Positions 9,142 through 16,942 of a stretch of 64,000 nucleotides of DNA are shown here, one piece after another (positions within the stretch are counted from its first letter, which is position 1; each line of letters starts with the position of its first letter). The translations under genes and the position numbers were made by a program. The notes beneath the pieces were generated by a model. The model made no database searches. It was not told where the DNA came from and saw only the letters and a list, made by a program, of their open reading frames with translations. This DNA comes from Pseudarthrobacter sp. C4D7 (GTDB taxonomy: Bacteria; Actinomycetota; Actinomycetes; Actinomycetales; Micrococcaceae), in assembly GCF_013359725.1 (NCBI RefSeq), contig NZ_JABFMW010000002.1, positions 1 to 64,000 on the forward strand, read 5' to 3'.

Positions 9142-9924
9142 ATGAGCACCAATGCAGATCCGGCCAAGAATTCCCAGCCACGCCGTAAGGGGCCACTCGA
9201 GTTGCGCCGCAAGCAGGCGGCCGTGGACATGTCGGACCAGCACCTTCTTGATACCAAGGGCCCCGGCCAGTTCGTGCACACCGATCCCTGGCGGGTCCTG
9301 CGGATCCAGAGCGAATTCGTGGAAGGCTTCGGCGCCCTGGCGGATATTGGAAAAGCGGTCAGCGTCTTCGGTTCAGCCCGCACCAAGCCCGGAAGCCTGT
9401 ACTACGAGATGGGCGTCGAGGTGGGGCGCAAGCTGGCCGAAGCCGGAGTCGCCGTGATCACCGGCGGCGGTCCGGGATCCATGGAAGCGGCCAACCGTGG
9501 CACGGTGGAAGGCAACGGGGTCTCGGTGGGCCTTGGCATCGAACTGCCGTTCGAGCAGGGCCTGAACCAGTGGGTGGACCTGGGTATCAACTTCCGCTAC
9601 TTCTTCGCCCGCAAGACCATGTTCGTCAAATACGCCCAGGGTTTCATCGTGCTGCCCGGCGGCTTGGGCACCCTGGACGAGCTGTTCGAGGCCATGGTCC
9701 TGGTGCAGACCCGGAAGGTGACGTCGTTCCCCATCGTCCTCCTCGGCGTCGACTTCTGGGGGCCGATGATCGAGTGGATCCGGGGCACCCTGGTGGCCGA
9801 GGGCATGGTCTCCGAGAAGGACCTGGACCTCATCCAGCTGGTTGACGACCCCGCAGAAGCCGTGGACCGGGTCCTCCACGTTGCAGTGACCCCCTCGCTC
9901 AACGGGGAGCAGCGGCCGGAGTAG
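9142..9924 (+). CDS. LOG family protein (putative nucleotide 5'-monophosphate phosphoribohydrolase)
   Basis: A 260-aa Rossmann-fold protein of the TIGR00730/LOG family, members of which release bases (including cytokinins) from nucleoside monophosphates. The diagnostic motif PGGLGTLDELFE is at about residues 171-182, with GGGPGSMEAANRG earlier (about 109-121), together forming the phosphoribosyl-binding and catalytic site. The N-terminus is an extended basic segment. The M. tuberculosis equivalent is Rv1205 by remembered gene order. The physiological substrate in non-plant-associated actinobacteria is unclear. Confidence 0.87.
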   Translation: MSTNADPAKNSQPRRKGPLELRRKQAAVDMSDQHLLDTKGPGQFVHTDPWRVLRIQSEFVEGFGALADIGKAVSVFGSARTKPGSLYYEMGVEVGRKLAEAGVAVITGGGPGSMEAANRGTVEGNGVSVGLGIELPFEQGLNQWVDLGINFRYFFARKTMFVKYAQGFIVLPGGLGTLDELFEAMVLVQTRKVTSFPIVLLGVDFWGPMIEWIRGTLVAEGMVSEKDLDLIQLVDDPAEAVDRVLHVAVTPSLNGEQRPE

Positions 9925-9967
9925 CCGTGGGCCGCTGTTGTGTCCACGCGTCTGGCACGATGGGTCC

Positions 9968-10426
9968 GTGAGTTTCTTTCTGGTTTTCCTCGCCGTCGTC
10001 CTGGTGGCCGCGGTTCTTTGGGCCGGCCTGGGCCGGCGCACCCGCAACCAGGGCCGGGCGGCGGTGATCCCTGGCCTGACGGACGGGTTCGAAGAACCGC
10101 CGGCCAACCTTCCGCCGGTGCTCCTTCCGGAGCGTGCCGTTCCGGAGGACATTACGCGGATCCGCTTTTCGCTGGGGCTGCGCGGCTACCGGATGGACCA
10201 GGTGGACCAGGTCCTTGACGAATTGCGGGACCAACTCGCCGCCCGGGACGCGGAACTGGCGGATCTGCGCGGGCGGCTGGCCGCCGGCGAACAGCAGCAG
10301 GGGAAGGCGTACGACGACGACGCCCCGGTCCCAGCGCCGCCCGCCGCCCTGGAAGGGCCTGGCAGCGGGGAGGCCGGAGACCTTGCCGTCCACGGTGACG
10401 CTGTCCCGGGGACGGGCGGCCTGTGA
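9968..10426 (+). CDS. DivIVA-domain membrane-anchored protein
   Basis: A 152-aa protein from the GTG at 9968: an N-terminal membrane helix (VSFFLVFLAVVLVAAVLWAGL), a Pro-rich linker, then a DivIVA-type motif FSLGLRGYRMDQVDQVLDELRDQL and a short coiled coil (about residues 58-100). Such proteins sense or mark curved membranes or poles. An in-frame ATG at 9938 would place 10 residues before the membrane helix; the GTG is preferred because CACGAT lies 6 nt before it. It overlaps the next gene by 4 bp (GTGA). The exact role is unknown. Confidence 0.75.
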   Translation: MSFFLVFLAVVLVAAVLWAGLGRRTRNQGRAAVIPGLTDGFEEPPANLPPVLLPERAVPEDITRIRFSLGLRGYRMDQVDQVLDELRDQLAARDAELADLRGRLAAGEQQQGKAYDDDAPVPAPPAALEGPGSGEAGDLAVHGDAVPGTGGL

Positions 10427-11679
10427 GCACGGTGGCCCGCCGCAGCCCGCTGGCCACTGCCGGCACCCTGGCGCGCCGGGCAGCGTCGGCCGTGCAGGGC
10501 TGGCCGTGGTGGCTCCAGGTCACCGCACTCTATGGCAGCTCCCGGCTTGTCACGGCCTGTATCTTCATGGCCGCCGCGCTCCACCAGGGGCCCAACCCCT
10601 GGTTCCCGCCAAAGCCGGACTACTGGAACTTCATCAATATCTGGGATGCCCGCTGGTACGGCCAGGTCATCGCCCACGGCTACCCCTCCGTGCTTCCCAC
10701 GGATGCCGCCGGCAATGTCCAGGAAAATACCTGGGCTTTCTACCCGCTGTTCCCCGCGCTGGCCGGCGGCCTCAGCCGCCTCACCGGCCTTGCCCCGGCC
10801 GCCTCGCTCACCCTGATCGCCATGCTGGCAGGATGGGGTGCCGCACTGGCGGTGTATGCACTCTTCCGGCAGAAGGCTCCGCACGCAGCCGCCATGTGGG
10901 GTGTGGCGTTCTTCGCGGCGTTCCCCGTCTCCGCGGTGCTGCAGGTGCCCTACGCCGAGCCGCTGTCCCTCCTCCTGCTCGCCGGCGCGCTGCTCCTTGT
11001 CGTCCGGCGCCGGTACTTGCTGGCCGCCCCCGTGGTGGTCCTGCTGTGCTTTTCCCGGCCTGTCGGGGTTCCCTTCGCGGCCATGTTGGGCCTGCTGCTG
11101 ATCGTCCACGCGGCCGCCTACATCCGCCGCGGACGGCAGGTCAGCGCACCCGGGGACGCCCACCAGGCCAAGGACCTGGCGGCGCTCACCGGGCTCACCG
11201 CCGTCGCGGGCGTCTCTGCCCTCGCCTGGCCTGCTGCTGCCTGGGTCGCAACGGGGGACCCGCAGGCGTACACCAAAACCGAAACTGTCTGGCGGGGCCA
11301 CGACCTGGTGCCGTTCAAGCCGTGGTTCGATACCGGCGTCGACCTCTTCGGCCCCGTGCTGGGCGTCCTGGCGCCCCCTGTATTCGAGGTGCTCTTCGGC
11401 GCCCTGCTCTTCCTGCCTCCGGTGGTCCGGCTCGGAGCCGAACTGCGGCTCTGGTGCGCCTGCTACATGGTGTACCTGCTGGCGTTCCTCCACCCCCAGA
11501 CCAGCACCTTCAGGATGCTGCTCCCACTGTTCCCGCTGGCTTTGGGCGCAGTATTCCTTTCCCGGTCCCGGGCCTACCGGGGAACGGTGGTGGCCATGTT
11601 CCTGCTGCTGCAGATCGTCTGGGTCGTGTGGCTGTGGGCCTGGGCGCAGCTGCCCAGCGGAGGCGATTATCCGCCCTAG
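10423..11679 (+). CDS. Polytopic membrane mannosyltransferase-like protein (PIG-V-like, GT-C fold)
   Basis: A 418-aa integral membrane protein with roughly ten hydrophobic helices. The first extracytoplasmic loop carries the segment NIWDARWYGQVIAHGYP, resembling the D-x-x-x-Y signature of PIG-V-type, polyprenyl-phosphate-mannose-dependent glycosyltransferases, followed by NTWAFYPLFPAL. This suggests transfer of mannose to a cell-envelope acceptor outside the membrane. The GTG start overlaps the preceding stop (GTGA), so translation is coupled to the DivIVA-domain gene. The family call is by motif and topology; the substrate is unknown. Confidence 0.72.
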   Translation: MSTVARRSPLATAGTLARRAASAVQGWPWWLQVTALYGSSRLVTACIFMAAALHQGPNPWFPPKPDYWNFINIWDARWYGQVIAHGYPSVLPTDAAGNVQENTWAFYPLFPALAGGLSRLTGLAPAASLTLIAMLAGWGAALAVYALFRQKAPHAAAMWGVAFFAAFPVSAVLQVPYAEPLSLLLLAGALLLVVRRRYLLAAPVVVLLCFSRPVGVPFAAMLGLLLIVHAAAYIRRGRQVSAPGDAHQAKDLAALTGLTAVAGVSALAWPAAAWVATGDPQAYTKTETVWRGHDLVPFKPWFDTGVDLFGPVLGVLAPPVFEVLFGALLFLPPVVRLGAELRLWCACYMVYLLAFLHPQTSTFRMLLPLFPLALGAVFLSRSRAYRGTVVAMFLLLQIVWVVWLWAWAQLPSGGDYPP

Positions 11680-11763
11680 GAAAAGAGGCTTTCGTGCAGG
11701 TCAGGCCGCAAATGACACGTTCAGGGAAATGTCCATCGATTAGCTACGTACGGGTAATTCCGG

Positions 11764-11769
11764 GATAAT
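11764..11769 (+). promoter_or_regulatory. Possible -10 region upstream of the DUF3117 gene
   Basis: GATAAT lies about 145 nt before the ATG in an AT-richer patch of a 233-bp intergenic region. There is no good -35, and the region holds nothing else I recognise. Confidence 0.25.
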
Positions 11770-11912
11770 GATAGGTAAGCAAGGACAAAAGCATTCAGAA
11801 AACGTGCAGCATGGGCGGTGGTCCAACCACCCCGCCGCAGCGGCCTGATCGACATGCGGACACAGCCCGCCCGGGCTGATTAGTCCTGGGACAAAATGGA
11901 GGGGAATTCCTC

Positions 11913-12080
11913 ATGGCGGCTATGAAACCACGCACCGGCGACGGCCCAATGGAAGTCACCAAGGAGGGCCGCAGCCTGATCATGCGGGTCCCGCTCGAAG
12001 GCGGCGGGCGCCTGGTGGTCGAATTGAACGCGGCCGAGGCAGCGAACCTCAAGGAATGCCTGGTGGGCGTTACCGAATAG
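11913..12080 (+). CDS. DUF3117 small protein
   Basis: A 55-aa ORF beginning MAAMKPRTGDGPMEV and ending LKECLVGVTE. This is the highly conserved actinobacterial DUF3117 family (Rv1211 in M. tuberculosis, reported there as calmodulin-like). It is soluble and slightly acidic, with a repeated GGG-turn between beta strands. GGAGGGG lies 8 nt upstream of the ATG. It is followed immediately by a strong terminator, so it is probably a one-gene transcript. Its molecular function is not established. Confidence 0.88.
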   Translation: MAAMKPRTGDGPMEVTKEGRSLIMRVPLEGGGRLVVELNAAEAANLKECLVGVTE

Positions 12081-12087
12081 TCGTGCC

Positions 12088-12125
12088 GGTCAGGGCGCGC
12101 GGCCCGCGGGCTGCGCGCCCTGACC
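12088..12125. terminator. Terminator between DUF3117 gene and O-methyltransferase gene
   Basis: A perfect 13-bp inverted repeat (GGTCAGGGCGCGC with its complement ending at 12125) around a 12-nt GC-rich loop. It lies between convergent genes. Confidence 0.8.
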
Positions 12126-12137
12126 TATAAACGGTGG

Positions 12138-12770
12138 CTATTTTTTGACGGCCACCAGCAGGCCATCACCGGTGGGGAGCATTGCCGACGCCAGCCTGTC
12201 GTCGTCACGGATTGCCTTGCCGACCTGGCGCAGCGTCACCGTGTTGGGCTCCCGGCCCGCAGGGTTGGCCACTTTGTCCTTGTCCAGGGCGTCATTAATG
12301 ACCAGCAGGCCCGAGCGCTTCAGCAGCCGGATGGCTTGTTCCACATAACCGGGGAGTCCGGGCTTGTCCGCATCGATAAAGACGAGGTCATAGGCGCCGT
12401 CAGTGAGCCGCGGGAGGACATCGCCCGCGCGGCCGGAAATGGTGCGTGTCCGGTTGGCGGGGCTGCCCGCCTCGCCGAAGGCTTCGCGGGCAGCGCGCAG
12501 GTGCTCCACGTCCACGTCGATGGTGGTCAGCACAGCGTTGGGGCCGAGGCCGCGCAGCAGGCAAACCCCGGAGACGCCGGCGCCGGTGCCGATCTCCACT
12601 GCGGTCTGGGCTTTGGAAGCTGCCGCCAGCACCGTCAGGACGGCGCCCACGCCGGGACTGATGGCGCTGACGCCCAATTCAAAGGAACGTTCCCGGGCCC
12701 GCAGCATAACCTCATCCTCAGCGGGCAGATCTTCTGCATAGGACCAGCTGCTGGACTTGTCGGCGCTCAT
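12138..12770 (-). CDS. SAM-dependent O-methyltransferase (CCoAOMT-like)
   Basis: A 210-aa class I methyltransferase of the caffeoyl-CoA/catechol O-methyltransferase family. The SAM motif VEIGTGAGVSGVCLLRG is at about residues 54-70, the acidic end of strand 2 is IDVDVEH, and the metal/active-site segment is DLVFIDADKPGLPGYV. Methyl acceptor unknown. I start it at ATG 12770 (MSADKSSSWSY), where family homology begins; ATG 12791 would add seven residues. It is divergent from sigE, as Rv1220c is from sigE in mycobacteria, which supports orthology but does not reveal function. Confidence 0.83.
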   Translation of the reverse strand: MSADKSSSWSYAEDLPAEDEVMLRARERSFELGVSAISPGVGAVLTVLAAASKAQTAVEIGTGAGVSGVCLLRGLGPNAVLTTIDVDVEHLRAAREAFGEAGSPANRTRTISGRAGDVLPRLTDGAYDLVFIDADKPGLPGYVEQAIRLLKRSGLLVINDALDKDKVANPAGREPNTVTLRQVGKAIRDDDRLASAMLPTGDGLLVAVKK

Positions 12771-12999
12771 GGATAATCGCTTTCTGGGCATAAAGGGGGA
12801 ATGTCTCTCCAAGCCTACTGTGTTTGGCCATCCCGGGCAGGAAAAAAGACGTTGCGCCGACGGCTGAAGTGACCTGCCAATCAGGAAATTCCCAGCCAAG
12901 TTTGAAATGATTGATATCCGCTCATCCAAAAGGTGACCGGCGCCGAATCAGAGATGTCAACAGTATCCGGGCGTTAGCATTCCACGAGGGGAGTGGACG

Positions 13000-13614
13000 A
13001 TGTCATCTTCAGTTGTGGCACCTGTCCCTGCAGTAAACAATCCCGACGATGAGTGGGTCCGTCCCACCTGGGAAGAAGTGGTGACCAACCACTCCGCCAA
13101 GGTGTATCGGCTGGCCTACCGCCTCACCGGCAACAAGTTCGACGCCGAAGACCTCACCCAGGAGGTCTTTGTCCGCGTGTTCCGTTCGCTGGAGAACTTC
13201 AAGCCGGGCACCCTCGATGGCTGGCTGCACCGCATCACCACCAACCTGTTCCTGGACCAGGCCCGGCGGAAGACACGCATCCGGTTCGACGCCCTCGCGG
13301 AGGACGCAGAGTCCCGTCTGCCGGGCCGCGAGCCGGGTCCCGAACAGAGCTTCGAACTGAACAACCTGGACCTGGACGTCCAGGCCGCGCTGGAGGAACT
13401 GCCGCCGGACTTCCGGGCGGCCGTGGTCCTCTGCGACCTTGAAGGACTTTCCTACGATGAAGTCGCCGAGGCCCTGGGCGTAAAGCTGGGAACCGTCCGT
13501 TCGCGCATCCACCGTGGCCGGACCATGCTCCGCGAAAAGTTGGCCCACCGGGATCCGCGCCCGCAGCAGTCCCGCCGCAAACTGTCCATGCCGCGCATTG
13601 CCGGCATCCTCTGA
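13000..13614 (+). CDS. sigE: ECF RNA polymerase sigma factor SigE
   Basis: A 204-aa extracytoplasmic-function sigma factor, probably for envelope stress. Region 2 contains LTGNKFDAEDLTQEVFVRVFRSL (about residues 42-64) with helix 2.4-like DGWLHRITTNLFLDQARRK. Region 4 has LSYDEVAEALGVKLGTVRSRIHRGR as the -35-recognising HTH (about 150-174). GAGGGGAG lies 6 nt before the ATG, so this message has a leader, unlike many neighbours. It is followed after 7 bp by its likely anti-sigma factor. The name rests on the conserved block OMT-sigE-anti-sigma-tatB-mrp. Confidence 0.9.
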   Translation: MSSSVVAPVPAVNNPDDEWVRPTWEEVVTNHSAKVYRLAYRLTGNKFDAEDLTQEVFVRVFRSLENFKPGTLDGWLHRITTNLFLDQARRKTRIRFDALAEDAESRLPGREPGPEQSFELNNLDLDVQAALEELPPDFRAAVVLCDLEGLSYDEVAEALGVKLGTVRSRIHRGRTMLREKLAHRDPRPQQSRRKLSMPRIAGIL

Positions 13615-13621
13615 TCGGCAT

Positions 13622-14542
13622 ATGAGGACCCAGTTTCCTTTCGGCGGCAGGCATCAGCGCACCGGCAGCCACCTTGAGGCCTGCCAGGAGTGTGCTGCCG
13701 CCGTGCGGCGCGAACGGCAGTACCTTGAACGCCTCCGGGACGCCCCCATTCCACCCGCCAGCCAGGACCTGACGGCGAGGCTGCTGGAGCGCACCCATGA
13801 ACTTGCAGCCCAACCCCCGGCATCGGCGCAGGCGAACCACGGCATCACGTCACGCGTGGCGGCCCGGGCGCTGGCGCTTACCGCCGGTGGAACCATGGCA
13901 GCGGCAGGAGTACTGGCAGTCGGGGCCTTCACAGCAGCAGGGGACCCCAGTAACGGCGAATCAGCGGGAATGGAAGCGGCCTTCTCGCACGTCTCGTCGC
14001 AGACCCCCGCTGACGGCCGGACCCTGAGCGCCGCTCAGCTGGCCACCCTGCGGTCCGAAGGCTGGGCCTGCCCGGAACTTCAAGACTTGGGATTCCACGT
14101 GGAAAGGGCCCGGGCGCTGGTGGTTGACGGAGAGCCTGCCGTGGAGCTGCGGCTTTCCGACGGCGTCCACCAGGCCATCGTCACGGAACAGCACCCCGTC
14201 GCGGAACACCACCCTGTCACGGACCAACCAGCCAACCGGGCTCCTGCGGTCCCGGGGACGGCAGCCGGCGGCAATCCCGCAGGCCAGGACGATGCGCAGG
14301 CACCGGGAGGCTCCATGTGGTCGGCAACCTACCGAGCCGCGGGCCTCACCATCACCTACCGCTCCGACCTGCCCGCCGGACAGGCCGACGACGCCATGCC
14401 CATCCTTAGGCGGCTTGCCGATTCCGCCGCTGAGGGGATCGCAGCCGCTGTTCCGGAGCGCCCGGACGCGCAGGCTGCCGAACCCCTGGATGCACGGCTG
14501 GAGCGTGGAATCACCAAGATCGCGGCCATGTTCACCCAATGA
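13622..14542 (+). CDS. rseA: Zinc-binding anti-sigma factor for SigE
   Basis: A 306-aa membrane-spanning partner of SigE. The N-terminus carries a ZAS-type motif, HLEACQEC (His, three residues, Cys, two residues, Cys, about 17-24), typical of zinc anti-sigma domains. A membrane helix follows at about 80-100 (ALTAGGTMAAAGVLAVGAF). The extracytoplasmic C-terminal region includes a short near-repeat (VTEQHPVAEHHPVTDQ). The start ATG is 7 bp after sigE. Compared with mycobacteria it is much longer, and the htrA protease gene that follows there is missing here. The role as SigE inhibitor is inferred from motif and adjacency. Confidence 0.82.
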   Translation: MRTQFPFGGRHQRTGSHLEACQECAAAVRRERQYLERLRDAPIPPASQDLTARLLERTHELAAQPPASAQANHGITSRVAARALALTAGGTMAAAGVLAVGAFTAAGDPSNGESAGMEAAFSHVSSQTPADGRTLSAAQLATLRSEGWACPELQDLGFHVERARALVVDGEPAVELRLSDGVHQAIVTEQHPVAEHHPVTDQPANRAPAVPGTAAGGNPAGQDDAQAPGGSMWSATYRAAGLTITYRSDLPAGQADDAMPILRRLADSAAEGIAAAVPERPDAQAAEPLDARLERGITKIAAMFTQ

Positions 14543-14598
14543 CACGGACTGTTTACCCGCCCTCCGGGTGGGAATCGTCACTCTCAGCCCGGAGAGGG

Positions 14599-14604
14599 TA
14601 ATCT
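14599..14604 (+). promoter_or_regulatory. -10 box of tatB
   Basis: TAATCT, 7 nt before the GTG at 14612. It suggests tatB has its own promoter as well as read-through from the sigE unit. Confidence 0.45.
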
Positions 14605-14611
14605 TCCTAAA

Positions 14612-15016
14612 GTGTTTGGAATCAACGGCCCGGAGTTTATTCTTCTGCTGATCATTGGCGTCCTGGTGATCGGTCCCCAGCGGCTGCCGGAATATACCCA
14701 GAAGCTGGCGAACCTGGTCAAGGAAGTACGCCGGATGGCCAACGGTGCCCGTGAACAAATCAAGGAAGAAGTGGGCATCGACATCGACGATGTCGACTGG
14801 AAGAAGTACGATCCCCGCCAGTATGATCCCCGGCGGATCATCAAGGAAGCACTGCTCGACGACGACACCAAGCCCGTCAGCGCAGGCGCCCCCGCCGCCG
14901 TGGCGGCAGTTTCCGGAGCCGCTGCCGCAGCAGAGGCCGCACCCAAGCAGCCCGGCAGGATAATCCAGCGCCTTGCCCCCGGCGAGACCGCGCCGTTCGA
15001 CACCGAGGCCACCTAG
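14612..15016 (+). CDS. tatB: Sec-independent (twin-arginine) translocase subunit TatB
   Basis: A 134-aa component of the Tat receptor complex that captures folded, twin-arginine preproteins. One N-terminal membrane helix (FILLLIIGVLVIGPQRLPE, with the conserved Gly-Pro-x-x-x-Pro hinge, about 9-27), then an amphipathic helix (YTQKLANLVKEVRRMANGAREQIKEE) and a disordered Ala/Pro-rich tail. The longer cytoplasmic helix and the conserved position after sigE favour TatB over TatA. The GTG start is set by the box 7 nt upstream. Confidence 0.88.
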   Translation: MFGINGPEFILLLIIGVLVIGPQRLPEYTQKLANLVKEVRRMANGAREQIKEEVGIDIDDVDWKKYDPRQYDPRRIIKEALLDDDTKPVSAGAPAAVAAVSGAAAAAEAAPKQPGRIIQRLAPGETAPFDTEAT

Positions 15017-15027
15017 GGCCTTCCCGG

Positions 15028-16185
15028 TCAGCGGGGCTGCAGCCCCAGTTTCAGCCCGGCAAGGCCGCGGGGCTTCGCTGCAAGTTGCCCGGCGATGCCG
15101 GCGAGGGCTGCCGCCGACGCCGACCCGGGACTCCCGATGACGATCGGAACCCCTGAATCCCCGCCTTCGCGCAGCTGTATGTCCAGCGGAATCTGGCCCA
15201 GCAGGGGAACGTCTGCCCCCACGGTGCTGCTGAGGCGTTCCGTGAGCACCGTCCCGCCGCCGCTTCCGAACAGTTCCATCCGGCCGCCGTCGGGCATTTC
15301 AAGGTACGACATGTTCTCGATGACGCCGGCGATTTTTTGTCCCGTCTGGGTGGCGATGGCGCCGGCGCGTTCAGCGACGTCGGCTGCGGCGGCCTGGGGC
15401 GTGGTGACCACCAGGATTTCCGCTTTGGGAAGCAACTGGGCAACGGAGATGGCAATATCGCCGGTACCGGGCGGAAGGTCCAGGAACAGGGCATCCAGGT
15501 CACCGAAGTAAACATCCGTGAGGAATTGTTCCAGCGCCCGGTGCAGCATGGGGCCGCGCCAGGCCACCGGCTGGTTGCCCGTGACGAACATGCCAATGGA
15601 GATCACCTTGACCCCGTAGGCCACCGGCGGAAGGATCATGTCGTCCACTTGGGTGGGCTTTTGCGTGATGTCCATCAGGGCGGGAACGGAGAAGCCGTAG
15701 ACGTCGGCGTCGACGATTCCCACGCGGAGGCCCTGGGCGGCCAGGGCAGTGGCCAGGTTGACCGTCACCGAGGACTTGCCTACCCCGCCCTTGCCGCTGG
15801 CCACCGCGTAAACCTTGGTCAGCGAGTCCGGTTCGTTGAACGGAATCCTGCGCTGGCCCCCCGGCCCGCGCAGCTTCTCCTTGAGGGCGTCACGCTGCGC
15901 CTGGTCCATGACCTTGAGCTCGACGTCGACGGCGGTGACGCCGGGTACCGCAGCAAGGGCCTTCTGTGCGTCGGCGGTGATGGTGTCCCGCAGCGGGCAG
16001 CCTGCGATGGTGAGCAGTACCGCCACGGTGACCTTGCCGTCGTCGGACACCTGGACGGAGTCCACCATGCCCAACTCCGTGATGGGGCGGCGCAACTCCG
16101 GGTCGATGACCGTGGCCAGGGCGTCGTTGACGGCCCGGACCACAGGTGACGGAACGCCGGCTGCGGAATTGGTGGGGGCACTCAT
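15028..16185 (-). CDS. mrp: Mrp/ApbC-family P-loop ATPase (Fe-S carrier family)
   Basis: A 385-aa protein with an N-terminal DUF59/MIP18 domain (about residues 12-90, containing the only Cys, GCPL) and a C-terminal deviant-Walker ATPase (GKGGVGKSSVTVNLA at about 129-143, DLPPGTGD, VENMSYLE). In iron-sulfur carrier members a CPxC pair follows the NMS motif and coordinates the bridging cluster. Here that segment reads LEMPDGGRMELFGSGGG with no cysteine, so the classical carrier mechanism is doubtful. The start ATG 16185 is chosen because homology begins there; the ORF extends upstream without conserved sequence. Confidence 0.88.
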   Translation of the reverse strand: MSAPTNSAAGVPSPVVRAVNDALATVIDPELRRPITELGMVDSVQVSDDGKVTVAVLLTIAGCPLRDTITADAQKALAAVPGVTAVDVELKVMDQAQRDALKEKLRGPGGQRRIPFNEPDSLTKVYAVASGKGGVGKSSVTVNLATALAAQGLRVGIVDADVYGFSVPALMDITQKPTQVDDMILPPVAYGVKVISIGMFVTGNQPVAWRGPMLHRALEQFLTDVYFGDLDALFLDLPPGTGDIAISVAQLLPKAEILVVTTPQAAAADVAERAGAIATQTGQKIAGVIENMSYLEMPDGGRMELFGSGGGTVLTERLSSTVGADVPLLGQIPLDIQLREGGDSGVPIVIGSPGSASAAALAGIAGQLAAKPRGLAGLKLGLQPR

Positions 16186-16249
16186 GGAAGGGGTCTCGGC
16201 TTTCGTGCGGTAGCGGCGACGGGCCGTCAGGTGGAGGCCGGCCCGGTTG

Positions 16250-16942
16250 TCATTGTGCAGAGTGGCCCGGTTTGACCCGGGGGATCTGCTGTGTGCGAGG
16301 GTTGCGCTGCCGGTCCCGCTGTTCGCGCAGCTTGTCCTTGACCTTGTCCCGCGGCGTTTCGTGGGAGCCGGGCCCGGAGTCCTCGTGGGTGCGCAGTTCT
16401 TCCTGGGCCTCCAGGAGGTCCTCAAGGAGGGAGCGGAGCTCGGCCCGGACATAGTCACGGGTGGCCACCTCACGCAGCGCGATGCGCAGGGACGCCAGTT
16501 CCCTGGTCAGGTACTCGGTATCGGACAGGTTGCGCTCGGCCCGCTGCCGGTCCTGCTGCAGCGAAACGCGGTCGCGGTCATCCTGCCGGTTCTGGGCCAG
16601 CAGCAGCAGGGGTGCCGCGTAGGAGGCCTGCAGCGACAGCATCAGGGTCAGCAGCGTGAAGCCAAGGTCCCTCGAGTCGAACTGCCAGTCGACAGGCGCC
16701 CATGTGTTCCAGCCCAGCCAGAAGATGCAGAACACGGTCATGTAGACCAGGAACTGTGGCGTGCCCATGAACCGGGCGAAGCCTTCCGTGGCATGGCCGA
16801 AGGCGTCCGGGTCCGGGGAGAACTTGGGCAGGATCCGCTGGCGGGCGCTCAACGGTGTGTCGAGACTGCCCTTCGCGTCCGCATTGGCCAGGTTCCGCTG
16901 GTTGGGGTTTTTCGGAGCGCTGTTATCAGCCAATGCGGCCAC
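16250..16942 (-). CDS. DUF1003 membrane protein
   Basis: A 230-aa protein with a soluble N-terminus, two membrane helices (about residues 64-84 FLVYMTVFCIFWLGWNTW and 94-114 LGFTLLTLMLSLQASYAAPLLLL) and a long charged coiled-coil C-terminus ending in a basic tail. The loop LLLAQNRQDDRDR after the second helix is the DUF1003 signature. Its GTG start overlaps the end of the MgtE/CBS gene by 17 bp, so the two are translationally coupled, as their counterparts are adjacent in other actinobacteria. Function unknown, perhaps linked to divalent-cation handling by association. Confidence 0.8.
   Translation of the reverse strand: MAALADNSAPKNPNQRNLANADAKGSLDTPLSARQRILPKFSPDPDAFGHATEGFARFMGTPQFLVYMTVFCIFWLGWNTWAPVDWQFDSRDLGFTLLTLMLSLQASYAAPLLLLAQNRQDDRDRVSLQQDRQRAERNLSDTEYLTRELASLRIALREVATRDYVRAELRSLLEDLLEAQEELRTHEDSGPGSHETPRDKVKDKLREQRDRQRNPRTQQIPRVKPGHSAQ

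Noticed and set aside
10134-11768. A 544-aa plus-strand ORF overlapping the PIG-V-like gene
   Set aside because: Arg/Pro/Gly-rich out-of-frame translation; the other frame gives a coherent polytopic membrane protein with a 4-bp coupled start.
14545-14595. ACCCGCC/GGGTGGG near-hairpin between the anti-sigma gene and tatB
   Set aside because: Pairing is short and imperfect, and lies just before a promoter box; not strong enough to call a terminator.
15045-15058. GC-rich palindrome GGGGCTGCAGCCCC near the mrp stop
   Set aside because: Lies in the C-terminal codons of mrp, very short, and GC-rich palindromes of this size are expected by chance.
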